Notes: generated by a model from the letters alone, not told the origin. Shown: positions 37,700 through 46,703, counted from the stretch's first letter. The stretch: 64,000 nucleotides of DNA from an uncultured Dokdonia sp. (GCF_947492815.1 NZ_CANLOB010000003.1:1-64000), one strand, 5' to 3'. Numbers and translations are program-made.

Positions 37700-38404
37700 A
37701 TGGTTACACAAAATTCAACATATAACATAGCGTTCAGCAATTTTAAATCGATTCCTAAGATAGATTTAAAAGAAGACGAATATTGTTTATTTCAATATTC
37801 TACAGATCGCGACATAGATCACGGTTTCTTACAATATTACTTAGAGTTCTTACCTAAGGAGTTTAAAGCAGAAGTACTGAAGTATAGGCGATGGGATGAC
37901 CGTTACAATTGCCTTTTTGGAAAACTAATGGTGTACATAGGAGCATATCTGTTTGGCTATACTTCTTTTGAATTTGAAAAAATTCTTAAAGATAGTTACG
38001 GAAAACCCTATATACCTGATAGCGATTTTAACTTTAATATTTCACATAGTGGTAATACAGTTGTTTGTGTCTTCAGTAAACAAGAAATAGGCGTAGATAT
38101 CGAAGAAATTAATGATATCGAAGTCGATTTATTTAAAGATGTCTTTACTGCTGTAGAATTACAGGAAATCAAATCTAAGGGATTAGATAAGTTTTATGAA
38201 TACTGGACCAAAAAAGAATCTGTTATCAAAGCAGTTGGAAAAGGAATGTCTATCCCTCTCAAAGAAATAGCTATTCAAGAAAATGCTAGTATTTATGATA
38301 ACTATGCTTGGTATACAAAGAGCTTTAAAATGAATAATAAATTTTGCTCTATTACCTCCAAAAGTAAACTGAAGAAATCACAAGAAATGCATATTCTTTT
38401 CTAA
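37700..38404 (+). CDS. 4'-phosphopantetheinyl transferase, Sfp type
   Basis: This 234-residue enzyme moves phosphopantetheine from CoA to the Ser of carrier domains. The Sfp signatures are present: FNISHSG (about 113-119), GVDIEE (about 133) with the Mg-binding Asp and Glu, and WTKKESVIKAVGKGM (about 173) with the conserved Glu and Lys. The length is normal for Sfp-type enzymes. It lies about 1.5 kb after the CCR-like gene on the same strand and is the natural activator of the PCP and ACP domains encoded at 1-25010. A second PPTase domain is fused to the protein at 55374, so the two clusters may not depend on each other. Confidence 0.94.
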   Translation: MVTQNSTYNIAFSNFKSIPKIDLKEDEYCLFQYSTDRDIDHGFLQYYLEFLPKEFKAEVLKYRRWDDRYNCLFGKLMVYIGAYLFGYTSFEFEKILKDSYGKPYIPDSDFNFNISHSGNTVVCVFSKQEIGVDIEEINDIEVDLFKDVFTAVELQEIKSKGLDKFYEYWTKKESVIKAVGKGMSIPLKEIAIQENASIYDNYAWYTKSFKMNNKFCSITSKSKLKKSQEMHILF

Positions 38405-38743
38405 GGGATTTGTGAAAGGTACGCTTTCGCGAAAGCGTACTTGTGAGATTCATGACCATAGGGAGAGTAAAACGATAAAACGTATAAAAAATACGTGCAC
38501 TCATATGGTGTCAAAGATCCTTTTCAAGAATACCATCATCTATAAACTTCTAAAATAGATAGGAATCTATATCAAAACACACCAGATATAGCAGTTGAAT
38601 TTATACTTAAAAATGAATAAGTACTACCTCTTGTAACAATGAGCGTGGTACTTCTCTTAATGCTTTTTTGTCGAGAAGCAAATACATCAAGGCGTATTCC
38701 GAAAAGCCTAAATAGAGTAGGAAATAATTAACCAATAAATATC
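38405..38743. other. Non-coding gap before the protease gene
   Basis: The 339 bases between the PPTase and protease genes hold one perfect copy of the 20-bp palindrome near the left end. The rest is A/T-rich with no credible gene. A short ACGTAT...ATACGT inverted repeat near 38480 is the only other structure I see. Confidence 0.5.
38420..38439. repeat. 20-bp palindrome, copy 5
   Basis: Perfect copy, 15 bases after the PPTase stop codon, extended by a G...C pair on each side. Confidence 0.95.
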
Positions 38744-41524
38744 ATGAAAAAAATTACTATCCTCATTGGGTTTCTAATTGCTTCATTTCAATTATATGCT
38801 CAAGACCAAAAAATTTATGGCGGAACTTCTGTAGATATAGAAGATGCCCCGTACCAGATCTCTCTTGAATTTAATGGAAACCATGGCTGCGGAGGTACGA
38901 TTATAGATTGTGAATGGATCGTAACCGCAGGACACTGTGTAGATGGAAACACAAATCCTGCAAACCTTACGGTACATGCAGGAGCAACAAATCAAAATAA
39001 TAATGGCGACGGACAAAGAATAGGAGTTGCTGAAATTATTATTCATCCTTCCTATGGGCAAGCCAATGGAGTACTCGTAAATGATATCGCATTACTACGT
39101 TTAGAAACTCCATTGGAGCTAAATGAAGATGTACGCGCGATAGAATATGCCACTCCAGCAAATACTTCTGCAGCAGATATTGCTTCGGGAGTTGAAGCCT
39201 TTATCTCTGGATGGGGTGATTCTGGAGGCGGTTGTTGTAATAACAATTTGCTAGGTGCTGCACTTCCAATTGTAGATAATGCAACTGCAGGAATATTAAT
39301 GGCAGATTCAAGCAATGCGTGTCCTCCAAATAATAATACAGCTGTAGGAAACTCTATGATCTCTTTTTGGCAAGAAGGAATTGCTGCTGGACCTGGAGAT
39401 AGTGGAGGACCTGCGGTATTAGGTCGCGGTGGAGATGCCGTACTTATTGGAGTCTCTAGTTGGGGTGGATGTGTACGAGATGATTTCCCCACGATATACG
39501 CAAACGTACGGAACCTCTCAGGTTTTATAGATAGTAATATTAATGTAAATGATTGCTGTTCTGATACTGTAAATTACCATTATGAAGATAGTAGTGGTAA
39601 TGATCAAACAGAATTCTGCTTGGGTGAAGATGTATTTGTAAATGGAAGTGATACCTTCAATACAGGTAATTACTTTATGGATCTCTGGGTGGTAGATAGT
39701 AATGGTGATTACGATTGGATATCAGGAGCAGGATGGATTTCTGGCTCTCCAGATTTTGTGAATATTACAGATCTATTTGAAAATGATCCAGAACATCCAG
39801 TAACTTTTGAAGTTGGAAAAACCTATTCTGTAAAACTGGCCATTAGCCATCCTGGTTGTGGATGGGTATCTGTACAGCATGATTTTACGATCATAGAACC
39901 AGATTCGGTAGATTATCATTATGAAGACAGTAGTGGAAACGATCAAACAGAATTCTGCTTAGGAGAAGATGTATATGTAAATGGTAGTGCCACACTAAAT
40001 ACCAGTAATTACTTTATGGATCTTTGGATCGTAGATAGTAATGGAGAGTATGATTGGATATCAGGAGCAGGATGGATTTCAGGTTCTCCAGATTTTGTAA
40101 ATATCACAGATCTATTTGAAAATGACCCACAACACCCAATTACGTTTCAAGTAGGGGAGACCTATTCTGTAAAACTAGCGATCAATGACCCTAATTGTGG
40201 GTGGGTGTCCTTACAACATGATTTTACTATTATAGAACCAGATTCTGTAGATTATCACTATGAAGATCAAAACGGTAATGATAAAACACAATTCTGTATA
40301 GGCGAAGATGTATTTGTAAATGGTAGTGCTACCTTAAATACCAGTAATTATTTTATGGATCTTTGGATTGTAGATAGTAATGGTGATTATGATTGGATTT
40401 CGGGCGCAGGATGGATTTCGGGTTCTCCAGATTTTGTAAATATCACAGAATTATTTGAAAATGACCCAGAGCACCCAGTTACGTTCCAAGTAGGAGAGAC
40501 CTATTCTGTAAAACTAGCGATTAATGATCCTAATTGTGGCTGGGTATCCCTACAACATGATTTTGAAATCATAGATTGTTGTGAAGATTTCAATGAAGCA
40601 GATTTTTCATTGGGAGTAGATTTTGACTATAATTTCTGGATAGGCGGTTATGAAGGATATGAGTTCTTAGATGCTACACATGAATGGTATGTGTTCTCTA
40701 GCCCTAACGAAGAAGGAGGACCATATACGTTAGAAAATCAAGTTACGACTACAGGAGATAATGCCTTTGTATTGTTTACAGATGGAGTATTTGATTTGTA
40801 TTATACCGTAATACATAAAGTCATTACAGACTGTGGAGAGATTTGCTATGCGCAGGTACAATATCAGAAAGAAGGAAAGAATCCTGAAGAGTATACAAAT
40901 GTAAAAGCTGCCGAGATTGATTGTAGTTTCTTAGATGAAATTTTACCACCAAAATGTGAAGAATTAACGACACCAACAAACCTTCAGGTAGAAGGATCTA
41001 CACTCACTTGGGACCCTGTGCCTGGTGCCGCGTATTATATCGTAAGTTCTCCAACAGGAGATGTACCGCAAATAGATTGTCGTTGTAAACTAGAAATTTC
41101 TATTGTGCCAATTACAACAGAAACCAATAGTGTTGTGGTTCCTGAGGGATTACAAAGCAGATGCTTCTCTTGGAGAGTTACTGCAGTATGTGAAGACGGA
41201 ACAGAATCGCAGCCTTCATCACCGCAATGCTTTTCTCCTATTAGAAGTGCTATAGAGAACAACTTTGTAAAAGCAACTGTGTACCCTAATCCAAGTAGAG
41301 GTGATATGAATTTTGAAGTAGAAACCACTACAGATACAGATGTTACAATAGAAATTTTTAATCTATATGGAACAAAAGTACATGCATTGGAGATGAGTGC
41401 TAAAAAGGATCTTGTAGGTTCAGCACAATGGAACGGAACGAGTACTCTTAAAACGGGTATTTATTTTGTCATCTTTAAAACAGATTCAGAAGTAATTTCA
41501 AAGAAAGTGATTGTCAAAAAATAA
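38744..41524 (+). CDS. Secreted trypsin-like serine protease with repeats and T9SS sorting tail
   Basis: This 926-residue exoprotease has a signal peptide (about 1-19) and a mature start near IYGGTSVDIEDAPYQISL, where activation usually occurs. The chymotrypsin-fold triad is His64 (TAGHC), Asp114 (NDIALL) and Ser220 (GPGDSGGP). Three tandem repeats of 113 residues follow (about 277-611), each with CLGED or CIGED, FVNG or YVNG, and GSPDFVNIT. Next come a linker, a fibronectin-like segment (PTNLQVEGSTLTWDPVPGA) and a C-terminal type A sorting domain (VYPNPSRGDMNFE ... VISKKVIVKK) for type IX secretion. The repeats probably bind substrate or the cell surface. It has its own leader and terminator, so it is probably not part of the antibiotic-type cluster. 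Confidence 0.93.
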   Translation: MKKITILIGFLIASFQLYAQDQKIYGGTSVDIEDAPYQISLEFNGNHGCGGTIIDCEWIVTAGHCVDGNTNPANLTVHAGATNQNNNGDGQRIGVAEIIIHPSYGQANGVLVNDIALLRLETPLELNEDVRAIEYATPANTSAADIASGVEAFISGWGDSGGGCCNNNLLGAALPIVDNATAGILMADSSNACPPNNNTAVGNSMISFWQEGIAAGPGDSGGPAVLGRGGDAVLIGVSSWGGCVRDDFPTIYANVRNLSGFIDSNINVNDCCSDTVNYHYEDSSGNDQTEFCLGEDVFVNGSDTFNTGNYFMDLWVVDSNGDYDWISGAGWISGSPDFVNITDLFENDPEHPVTFEVGKTYSVKLAISHPGCGWVSVQHDFTIIEPDSVDYHYEDSSGNDQTEFCLGEDVYVNGSATLNTSNYFMDLWIVDSNGEYDWISGAGWISGSPDFVNITDLFENDPQHPITFQVGETYSVKLAINDPNCGWVSLQHDFTIIEPDSVDYHYEDQNGNDKTQFCIGEDVFVNGSATLNTSNYFMDLWIVDSNGDYDWISGAGWISGSPDFVNITELFENDPEHPVTFQVGETYSVKLAINDPNCGWVSLQHDFEIIDCCEDFNEADFSLGVDFDYNFWIGGYEGYEFLDATHEWYVFSSPNEEGGPYTLENQVTTTGDNAFVLFTDGVFDLYYTVIHKVITDCGEICYAQVQYQKEGKNPEEYTNVKAAEIDCSFLDEILPPKCEELTTPTNLQVEGSTLTWDPVPGAAYYIVSSPTGDVPQIDCRCKLEISIVPITTETNSVVVPEGLQSRCFSWRVTAVCEDGTESQPSSPQCFSPIRSAIENNFVKATVYPNPSRGDMNFEVETTTDTDVTIEIFNLYGTKVHALEMSAKKDLVGSAQWNGTSTLKTGIYFVIFKTDSEVISKKVIVKK
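39572..40577 (+). repeat. Three tandem 339-bp repeats inside the protease gene
   Basis: Copies start at about 39572, 39911 and 40250 with an exact period of 339 bases (113 codons). They are nearly identical in protein and have mostly third-base differences in DNA. This indicates recent internal duplication and a region prone to copy-number change. Confidence 0.9.
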
Positions 41525-41546
41525 TTTTTTTGAGTAATTAATGGTA

Positions 41547-41577
41547 AGGCCTGGAGCATATGTTCCAGGTCTTTTTT
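41547..41577 (+). terminator. Rho-independent terminator of the protease gene
   Basis: GCCTGGA and TTCCAGGT pair around GCATATG, followed by CTTTTTT. This is a classical stem plus T-run, 23 bases after the protease stop codon. Confidence 0.85.
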
Positions 41578-41600
41578 GTTGTAAATAGTTTTTATTTTTT

Positions 41601-41620
41601 AAACGCTTTCGCGAAATGTA
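41601..41620. repeat. Diverged copy of the 20-bp palindrome
   Basis: AAACGCTTTCGCGAAATGTA keeps the ACGCTTTCGCGAAA core and has lost the right arm. It lies between the protease terminator and the convergent transporter gene. Confidence 0.7.
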
Positions 41621-41706
41621 ACCAAGCAAAAGTTTATGCTGAGTTTATTGAAGTACGAAAGCTTATAAACCAAATTTTAAACCCATATGATGCATTAGAG
41701 AATCTA

Positions 41707-42120
41707 TTAATGAGGCAATTTGTCTTTAAGCAGTCCATACAGAAAAGTACCCAAAACAGCCGAAGCAATAACAATCAAAATAGGTAAAAATCCAGCACCT
41801 ACCAACGTAAACATAGGTCCAGGACAAGCTCCTGCTAGTGCCCAGCCTAAACCAAAAATAATCCCTCCCAATAAATAACGTTTCCATCCTTTTTCTTTAG
41901 GTGGAATATGTATGTTTTCTCCATAAAAAGTAGTGATGTTAAAGCGTTTTATAAGTTGTATTCCTATCACTCCAATCACTAATGCCGCTCCTATAATACC
42001 ATACATATGAAACGAATCAAAAGAAAACATCTCATAGATGCGAAACCAAGAAGCAGCTTCAGATTTATACATGGTAATACCAAATAAGATACCTATTCCT
42101 AAATATATAAGTGTTCTCAT
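41707..42120 (-). CDS. YeeE/YedE-related membrane protein (DUF6691-like half)
   Basis: This 137-residue membrane protein has about four hydrophobic segments and the motif GACPGPMFTLVGAG. It matches the short partner of two-part YeeE/YedE-type transporters that are often found in flavobacterial sulfur loci. It begins two bases after the stop of the longer half (42123-42659), so the two form an operon. The pair is likely to import a sulfur compound such as thiosulfate, by analogy with YeeE. That substrate is inferred from the family only. Confidence 0.82.
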   Translation of the reverse strand: MRTLIYLGIGILFGITMYKSEAASWFRIYEMFSFDSFHMYGIIGAALVIGVIGIQLIKRFNITTFYGENIHIPPKEKGWKRYLLGGIIFGLGWALAGACPGPMFTLVGAGFLPILIVIASAVLGTFLYGLLKDKLPH

Positions 42121-42122
42121 AA

Positions 42123-42659
42123 TTAAAATAATAAAAGGAAAATAAGATGAATCATTAGTAGTCCGCCTATAAAGAAACCTATAACGGCGATAAGAGATGG
42201 ACGTTGTAAATTACTTAACCCAGAAATGGCATGCCCAGATGTGCATCCACCAGCATAACGAGCACCGAAACCAACCAGTAATCCTCCTAAACCCAACAGG
42301 AGAATTGTTGTAAAGTCTATAAAAACAGTGTTGCCAAATAGTTCTCTAGGAAGGTAACTACTTCCAGCACTCTCAAAACCCATATGCTGTAATTTAGTAA
42401 TTGTATCAGTGTGAATGGCAACTACTTCATTATTTGATAGTAAATGAGATCCAATATAACCACCTATAATAGCCCCTATCACAACCACAAGATTCCAACG
42501 TTGTGCTTTCCAATCAAATCTAAAAAAGCCAGATGCATTGCCTGCACCACATAACGTACAAAGTGTTCTTAGGTTAGAAGACATTCCGAAAGTTTTTCCT
42601 GCCATAAGTAGTAAAAATAAAATCAAAGCAATCATAGGACCTCCTATATACCAAGGCAT
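42123..42659 (-). CDS. YeeE/YedE family membrane protein (sulfur compound transport)
   Basis: This 178-residue protein is the longer half of a two-gene YeeE/YedE-type transporter. It has an N-terminal hydrophobic segment, a Cys-containing cytoplasmic loop (LRTLCTLCGAGNASGFF) and the diagnostic GGCTSGHAISGLSNLQ, whose Cys is thought to pass the sulfur compound in the characterised homologue. A Crp/Fnr-type palindrome (42726-42741) lies about 70 bases upstream of its start. Together with the rhodanese and TauE/SafE genes nearby it suggests a locus for thiosulfate or sulfide-derived sulfur. Confidence 0.87.
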   Translation of the reverse strand: MPWYIGGPMIALILFLLLMAGKTFGMSSNLRTLCTLCGAGNASGFFRFDWKAQRWNLVVVIGAIIGGYIGSHLLSNNEVVAIHTDTITKLQHMGFESAGSSYLPRELFGNTVFIDFTTILLLGLGGLLVGFGARYAGGCTSGHAISGLSNLQRPSLIAVIGFFIGGLLMIHLIFLLLF

Positions 42660-42725
42660 GGGTCATATATCCAATTCATTTAAAAAGTAATTTCTACAAA
42701 AAAACACTTTTTAAATCTCGATGTT

Positions 42726-42741
42726 GGTAACCTAAGTTACA
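42726..42741. promoter_or_regulatory. Crp/Fnr-type palindrome, site A
   Basis: GGTAACCTAAGTTACA contains perfect half-sites GTAAC and GTTAC four bases apart. It is upstream of the YeeE-type gene and just downstream of cydB. The same layout recurs at 46069 and 49420, and a Crp/Fnr regulator is encoded at 47587. Confidence 0.6.
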
Positions 42742-42778
42742 TAGAGAAAGAATTATAAAAATGAGCAGTAGTATACGT

Positions 42779-43801
42779 TTAGTGGCGTTCTAAAATCTTA
42801 ATCATTTTAAAAGACTTTAATAAATGAAAGAGCCCAGGTAGAATAACAAAACCACCTATAAGTAATGAGATGCCTAGTACCTTAATGACACTATCTGGAG
42901 CTACATTATCTAAAATACTAATACCTCCATCTGTCGTAAATAAAATGGATGGGTAGTGCGGTGTAAGAGCAGCTATTAAAATAAGAAGCACTTGACTGCC
43001 CGCAAATAATCTACTAAGAACTCTACGCCCTTTTCGTATACTAGACCATAGTGGGATAAGCAAGATAGCAGATATTAGAATAGTTGTCATTGCATAGAGA
43101 TTAGATACAAAATCAATCACAAATTGTATTTTAGAAATATACCCATACAGTATAGTAATAAACCCAAAGAGAACTACAACAATAGTCGCAATAGTTGCTT
43201 TTTTTACATATATTTTTTTATCTCCATAAGAAGCTTCTCCGATAAGTAATACAGCTGATAAAAAAGCACATAATGCAGCAAAAAAGAATCCTGTTAGTAT
43301 TGAAAATGTATGCAGCCAAGAGTCTATGTATAAGATTTTAAAGCTATAATCTATAGGCGTAGTCGTATGAATGATTTTGCCACTAATCAACGCTCCAAAT
43401 GTGATTCCTAAAAATACAGGAGTAAGTAAGCTTGAAATTTTAAACATCCAATCATACAAAATTTGAGATTTGTCTTTATACGCATCATAATGTCTAAAAA
43501 CAAAAGCAACGCCTCGTAATGTAATGCCTAGTAACATAAGCGTAAGTGGAATGTGTAAATAGATCACTATAATGTTATAATATGCAGGAAATGCTACCCA
43601 TAATATGACAATCATAATAATGATCCAGATATGATTTGCTTCCCACACAGGCCCCATCACTCTGTATATGGTTTTCTTAGTAATTGCCTGATTCTTTTTA
43701 GAAGAAAACAATTCGACAATACCAGCCCCAAAATCGGCGCCGGCTAAAAGGACATATAACAATAATGAAAAAGCTAGAAAAAAGAGAACTACATACATCA
43801 T
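42779..43801 (-). CDS. cydB: Cytochrome bd oxidase subunit II
   Basis: This 340-residue membrane protein is subunit II of the bd-type quinol oxidase. It starts MMYVVLFFLAFSLLLYVLLAGADFGAGI, with the typical Asp-Phe-Gly-Ala-Gly segment, and VWEANHIWIIIMIVILWVAFP, both family hallmarks. About eight to nine membrane helices are visible. Its start overlaps the cydA stop by four bases, so the subunits are translationally coupled. It supports respiration at low oxygen or in the presence of sulfide and nitric oxide, which fits the sulfur-related neighbours. Confidence 0.95.
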   Translation of the reverse strand: MMYVVLFFLAFSLLLYVLLAGADFGAGIVELFSSKKNQAITKKTIYRVMGPVWEANHIWIIIMIVILWVAFPAYYNIIVIYLHIPLTLMLLGITLRGVAFVFRHYDAYKDKSQILYDWMFKISSLLTPVFLGITFGALISGKIIHTTTPIDYSFKILYIDSWLHTFSILTGFFFAALCAFLSAVLLIGEASYGDKKIYVKKATIATIVVVLFGFITILYGYISKIQFVIDFVSNLYAMTTILISAILLIPLWSSIRKGRRVLSRLFAGSQVLLILIAALTPHYPSILFTTDGGISILDNVAPDSVIKVLGISLLIGGFVILPGLFHLLKSFKMIKILERH

Positions 43802-45111
43802 GTTTCTACAAGTGTTTTGTTATTCAATGACTTAATTTGTCTGCTCATAAGCCAAGTCACAGCAATCGTAAGGATACTATATAAAATCACATACATATAA
43901 AAACTATAGACAATGCCAGGGACGGGAGTAACGACATCTTTGGTTTTCATGATATTGTGAATAATCCAAGGTTGTCTACCTACTTCTGTGACAATCCATC
44001 CAGCTTCTAGTGCGATAAATCCCATAGGTGCGAGTACAGTAAATAAGAGCCAAAACTTTTTGGAATGAAACCAGGTACGCTTTCGCGAAAGCGTAATAAA
44101 AAAGAATACCCCTGCAAATAAAAGTAGTGTTCCTAACCCTACCATTACTTGAAAAGCATAATGCACAATTGCTACATTAGGATGTTCATCTTTGGGGAAA
44201 TCATTAAGCCCTTTTACCTCAGCATCTAGATTTCCAAAAGCTAAAAAAGATAACGCTTTAGGAATGGCTATTTTATGAGTAACTTCTTGTGTTTCTTGAT
44301 TTACAATACCCCCTATGTATAGCGGTGCTCCTTTAGATGTTTCAAAATGTGCTTCCATGGCAGCGAGCTTTACAGGTTGTCTTTCGGCAATATCTTTTGC
44401 AGACAGGTCACCACTTATGGGTTGTAAGATAGCAGCAATTGCTCCAAAGGTAATCGCAATTTTAAATGCTTTTTTATGAAGTGCTACGTTACGCTTTTTT
44501 ACGATTTGATAGGCATGTATACCTGCAACAGCAAACCCTGTTGCTGTAAATGCCGCAAGTGTCATATGGAGTGCTTGGGTGAACCAAGCAGGATTAAAGA
44601 GTGCTTTTATCGGATCGATATTTAAAAATTCTCCATTAATGTAATCAAAACCAGACGGTGCATTCATCCATCCATTTGCTGATACCACCAAAATTCCTGA
44701 AGCAACTCCAGAAATACCCACAATCACTCCCGTCCACCAATGAAATTTTTCAGGTATTTTATTCCATCCATAGAGGTAAAAACCAAGGGCAATTGCTTCT
44801 ACAAAAAAAGCAGCGCCTTCTAAAGAAAAAGGCATGCCTATAATGGGGCCGGCATGCTTCATAAATTCAGGCCATAAAAGTCCAAGTTCAAAAGAAAGTG
44901 CTGTACCTGAAACAGCACCTGTAACAAAGAAAATAGCAACGCCTTTTTGCCAAGATTTTGTGAGGGTGAGATATATGTCATTTCTAGTATTTAGCCACTT
45001 TTTATGAGCAACTACCATAAAAAAAGGCATGACCATACCTACACAGGCAAATACAATATGAAATATCAGAGTAAACGCCATTTGAAGTCTTGCAGCATCT
45101 AAATTTTCCAT
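43798..45111 (-). CDS. cydA: Cytochrome bd oxidase subunit I
   Basis: This 437-residue subunit carries the haems and the quinol site. His ligands are visible in LIFHIVFACVGM near the N-terminus and in TQALHMTLAAF, and the GRQPW motif near residue 380 is intact. The protein is shorter than the E. coli protein (about 520 residues), so the Q-loop is of the short type. One perfect copy of the 20-bp palindrome lies inside the gene and encodes TLSRKRT at residues 340-346, at the start of a loop after a membrane helix. The gene runs into cydB. A terminator-like hairpin upstream separates it from the methyltransferase gene. Confidence 0.96.
   Translation of the reverse strand: MENLDAARLQMAFTLIFHIVFACVGMVMPFFMVVAHKKWLNTRNDIYLTLTKSWQKGVAIFFVTGAVSGTALSFELGLLWPEFMKHAGPIIGMPFSLEGAAFFVEAIALGFYLYGWNKIPEKFHWWTGVIVGISGVASGILVVSANGWMNAPSGFDYINGEFLNIDPIKALFNPAWFTQALHMTLAAFTATGFAVAGIHAYQIVKKRNVALHKKAFKIAITFGAIAAILQPISGDLSAKDIAERQPVKLAAMEAHFETSKGAPLYIGGIVNQETQEVTHKIAIPKALSFLAFGNLDAEVKGLNDFPKDEHPNVAIVHYAFQVMVGLGTLLLFAGVFFFITLSRKRTWFHSKKFWLLFTVLAPMGFIALEAGWIVTEVGRQPWIIHNIMKTKDVVTPVPGIVYSFYMYVILYSILTIAVTWLMSRQIKSLNNKTLVET
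44076..44095. repeat. 20-bp palindrome, copy 6, inside cydA
   Basis: A perfect copy lies within the cydA reading frame. On the coding strand it is read as Thr-Leu-Ser-Arg-Lys-Arg, between a hydrophobic helix and TWFHSKKFW. It is the only complete copy in a coding region in this window. Confidence 0.95.
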
Positions 45112-45161
45112 ACGATATCATCTTATAAATGTAACACTATAAAGATACTATGTAATGATCT

Positions 45162-45190
45162 CTTTTTAGAACCCTACACGTTCTAAAAAG
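45162..45190. terminator. Bidirectional terminator between cydA and the methyltransferase gene
   Basis: CTTTTTAGAAC and GTTCTAAAAAG form a perfect 11-bp stem around a 7-base loop. On the minus strand it follows the stop of the 45196-45654 gene by a few bases, so it probably ends that transcript before cydA. Confidence 0.75.
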
Positions 45191-45195
45191 AACGA

Positions 45196-45654
45196 TCAAC
45201 GGTTTATTTTGGGTAAAAAACGACCTGTACTTTTTTTGTAGTTGGAATACTCCTTAAAAGTTTGTGTTAGTCGCTTTTCTTCATAACGAGATTTGAAGAT
45301 AAATAAGACTAAAAGCCCTATCGTAATCAATAATTTATATCCAGATGATATATAGAAACTATAACCTGTAAAAAGAAGTAGGATGCCTGTGTATATAGGG
45401 TGTCGTATGTAGTTGTAAAGCCCGCTTTGAATAAGTTGAGACCCTGATTTTGGAGAAGGGAAAGGAGATAGGTTTTTATTGAGTTGGAGTAGTGCGATAC
45501 CTATCGTTATGAGACCTGTTATAGCCATCATAATTCCTGCTTTTATGACAATGCTAGGAAGTAATAATTGTAATAGTGAATTATCAAGAATGAATAGAAA
45601 AAACAACACAAATTGAATCAAGACAAAAGTAATATCTGCTGTTTGTAATTTCAT
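45196..45654 (-). CDS. Isoprenylcysteine methyltransferase-like membrane protein
   Basis: This 152-residue membrane protein has about four helices and the motif SGLYNYIRHPIYTG, typical of the ICMT/PEMT family of small membrane methyltransferases that bind S-adenosylmethionine near this RHP segment. YEEKRLTQTFKEYSNYKKSTGRFLPK at the end, with the conserved E and Y, also fits. Substrates in bacteria are usually unknown lipids or small molecules. It is flanked by hairpins on both sides and appears to be a single-gene unit. Confidence 0.82.
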   Translation of the reverse strand: MKLQTADITFVLIQFVLFFLFILDNSLLQLLLPSIVIKAGIMMAITGLITIGIALLQLNKNLSPFPSPKSGSQLIQSGLYNYIRHPIYTGILLLFTGYSFYISSGYKLLITIGLLVLFIFKSRYEEKRLTQTFKEYSNYKKSTGRFLPKINR

Positions 45655-45667
45655 ACTGACAAGATAC

Positions 45668-45701
45668 TATAAAAGCTCGCGTATTATCACGAGCTTTTAT
45701 A
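45668..45701. terminator. Strong hairpin terminator
   Basis: TATAAAAGCTCG and CGAGCTTTTATA pair perfectly (12 bp) around a 10-base loop. On the minus strand it lies just after the DUF2892-like gene and ends in a T-rich arm, so it should terminate that gene. Confidence 0.8.
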
Positions 45702-45706
45702 CCTAA

Positions 45707-45922
45707 TTATTTATCCTTAGGAGCTTCTTTAGTGGTTTTTAAGCCTACTAAAGCATAAAGGGGGCAAAAGCTAATAAAACTTGTAAGTAAAAATACCGCA
45801 GAAGCAGCAAGAAGTACATAGGCCAATGTCCCGCTAATTATATGTTGCCAAAATAGTATGCCCACTACGGCTGCAATAAGAATTCTTACAACACGATCTA
45901 CAGATCCCATATTCTTTTTCAT
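45707..45922 (-). CDS. YgaP/DUF2892-like small membrane protein
   Basis: I place the start at the ATG at 45922 (71 residues, MKKNMGSVDRVVRILI...). An upstream in-frame extension to 46042 would add a segment unlike the family. The protein has two hydrophobic segments and the DUF2892 pattern (N-terminal GxxDRxxRxxxG, then CPLYALVGLKT). Related domains are fused to rhodaneses in YgaP or sit next to sulfur genes. The likely role is in membrane-associated sulfur handling; the molecular activity is unknown. A Crp/Fnr-type site is 147 bases upstream. Confidence 0.82.
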   Translation of the reverse strand: MKKNMGSVDRVVRILIAAVVGILFWQHIISGTLAYVLLAASAVFLLTSFISFCPLYALVGLKTTKEAPKDK

Positions 45923-46068
45923 AATAATATATTTTAAGTATGTTCTATCAAGAAATAAATAGCCGTAAATATGCCAGAACATATCAAGCATACTAATAGT
46001 AATTTGATTCCTTTTTTCATTCCATAAATTATAACAATGCAAATGTAAAATGTAGTACAGACAATTCC

Positions 46069-46084
46069 TGTGACATATGTTACA
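46069..46084. promoter_or_regulatory. Crp/Fnr-type palindrome, site B
   Basis: TGTGACATATGTTACA has the same 16-base layout as sites at 42726 and 49420, with one mismatch between arms. It lies in the divergent gap between the DUF2892-like gene and the lipoprotein gene and could control either. Confidence 0.6.
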
Positions 46085-46196
46085 TCATAGAAATGATGTA
46101 TGTACTTTTTCGACTAGTAGAGAGTGATAATACTATGATTGGTGACTTTTGTTACACAATAGCTACTGACTTATTAGTATTTTTGGAATAAACTAT

Positions 46197-46688
46197 ATGC
46201 TAGGAGGAATGAAAATTGTTGTATTCATAATTGCGATGCTATATATGGGAGCGTGTCATCAGGATGATCGTACAAGCACATCTGAAGATATAATCCAAGA
46301 AAATACAGTAGAGGCAGCTGTTGTAAGTGTAGTTGCTACAGCAGTAGGAGATACCTATACCTTTAATGTAGGGATTTCTAGCCCAGATACAGGATGTGAT
46401 CAATATGCCAATTGGTGGGAGGTTGTTGCTGAAGATGGAACACTTATTTACCGAAGAATTTTAGCGCATAGTCATGTAAATGAACAACCTTTTGTACGCT
46501 CAGGAAGTACAATGAACATAATTGCTAATCAAGAAGTTATCGTGAGAGTTCATATGAATACTACAGGCTATAGTGTAAATGGGTATAAAGGTTCTGTTGC
46601 TAATGGGTTTACAACCTTTATGATTTCTGAAGATTTTGCAAATGAACTAGCAAACCAATCACCACAACCTAATGGCTGTGCTTTTTAA
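46197..46688 (+). CDS. Putative lipoprotein, unknown
   Basis: This protein of about 163 residues (159 if the second Met at 46209 is used) begins with a hydrophobic signal ending in YMGAC, a lipobox, so the mature form would start at Cys and be membrane-anchored. The mature part is beta-rich with repeated Val/Thr stretches (VGDTYTFNVGISSPDTGCDQYANWWEVV). It contains two further Cys that could form a disulfide. I do not recognise the family. It lies 16 bases before the sterol-desaturase-like gene and is probably co-transcribed with it. Confidence 0.75.
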   Translation: MLGGMKIVVFIIAMLYMGACHQDDRTSTSEDIIQENTVEAAVVSVVATAVGDTYTFNVGISSPDTGCDQYANWWEVVAEDGTLIYRRILAHSHVNEQPFVRSGSTMNIIANQEVIVRVHMNTTGYSVNGYKGSVANGFTTFMISEDFANELANQSPQPNGCAF

Positions 46689-46703
46689 AGCAAAAGAAGA
46701 ATA

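Noticed and set aside
39052..39492. A long leftward frame (146 codons) opposite the protease gene
   Set aside because: It is the antisense of a well-supported protease domain with its catalytic triad. The frame results from codon bias on the other strand.
41560..41787. A 75-codon rightward frame after the protease gene
   Set aside because: It starts inside the protease terminator, includes the diverged palindrome and overlaps the convergent YeeE-type gene. Its composition is not protein-like.
46178..46185. TATTTTTG, a match to the Bacteroidota -7 promoter element TAnnTTTG
   Set aside because: The nearest TTG upstream is spaced too far for a -33 element and the site is only 12 bases from the start codon, so I do not call a promoter.
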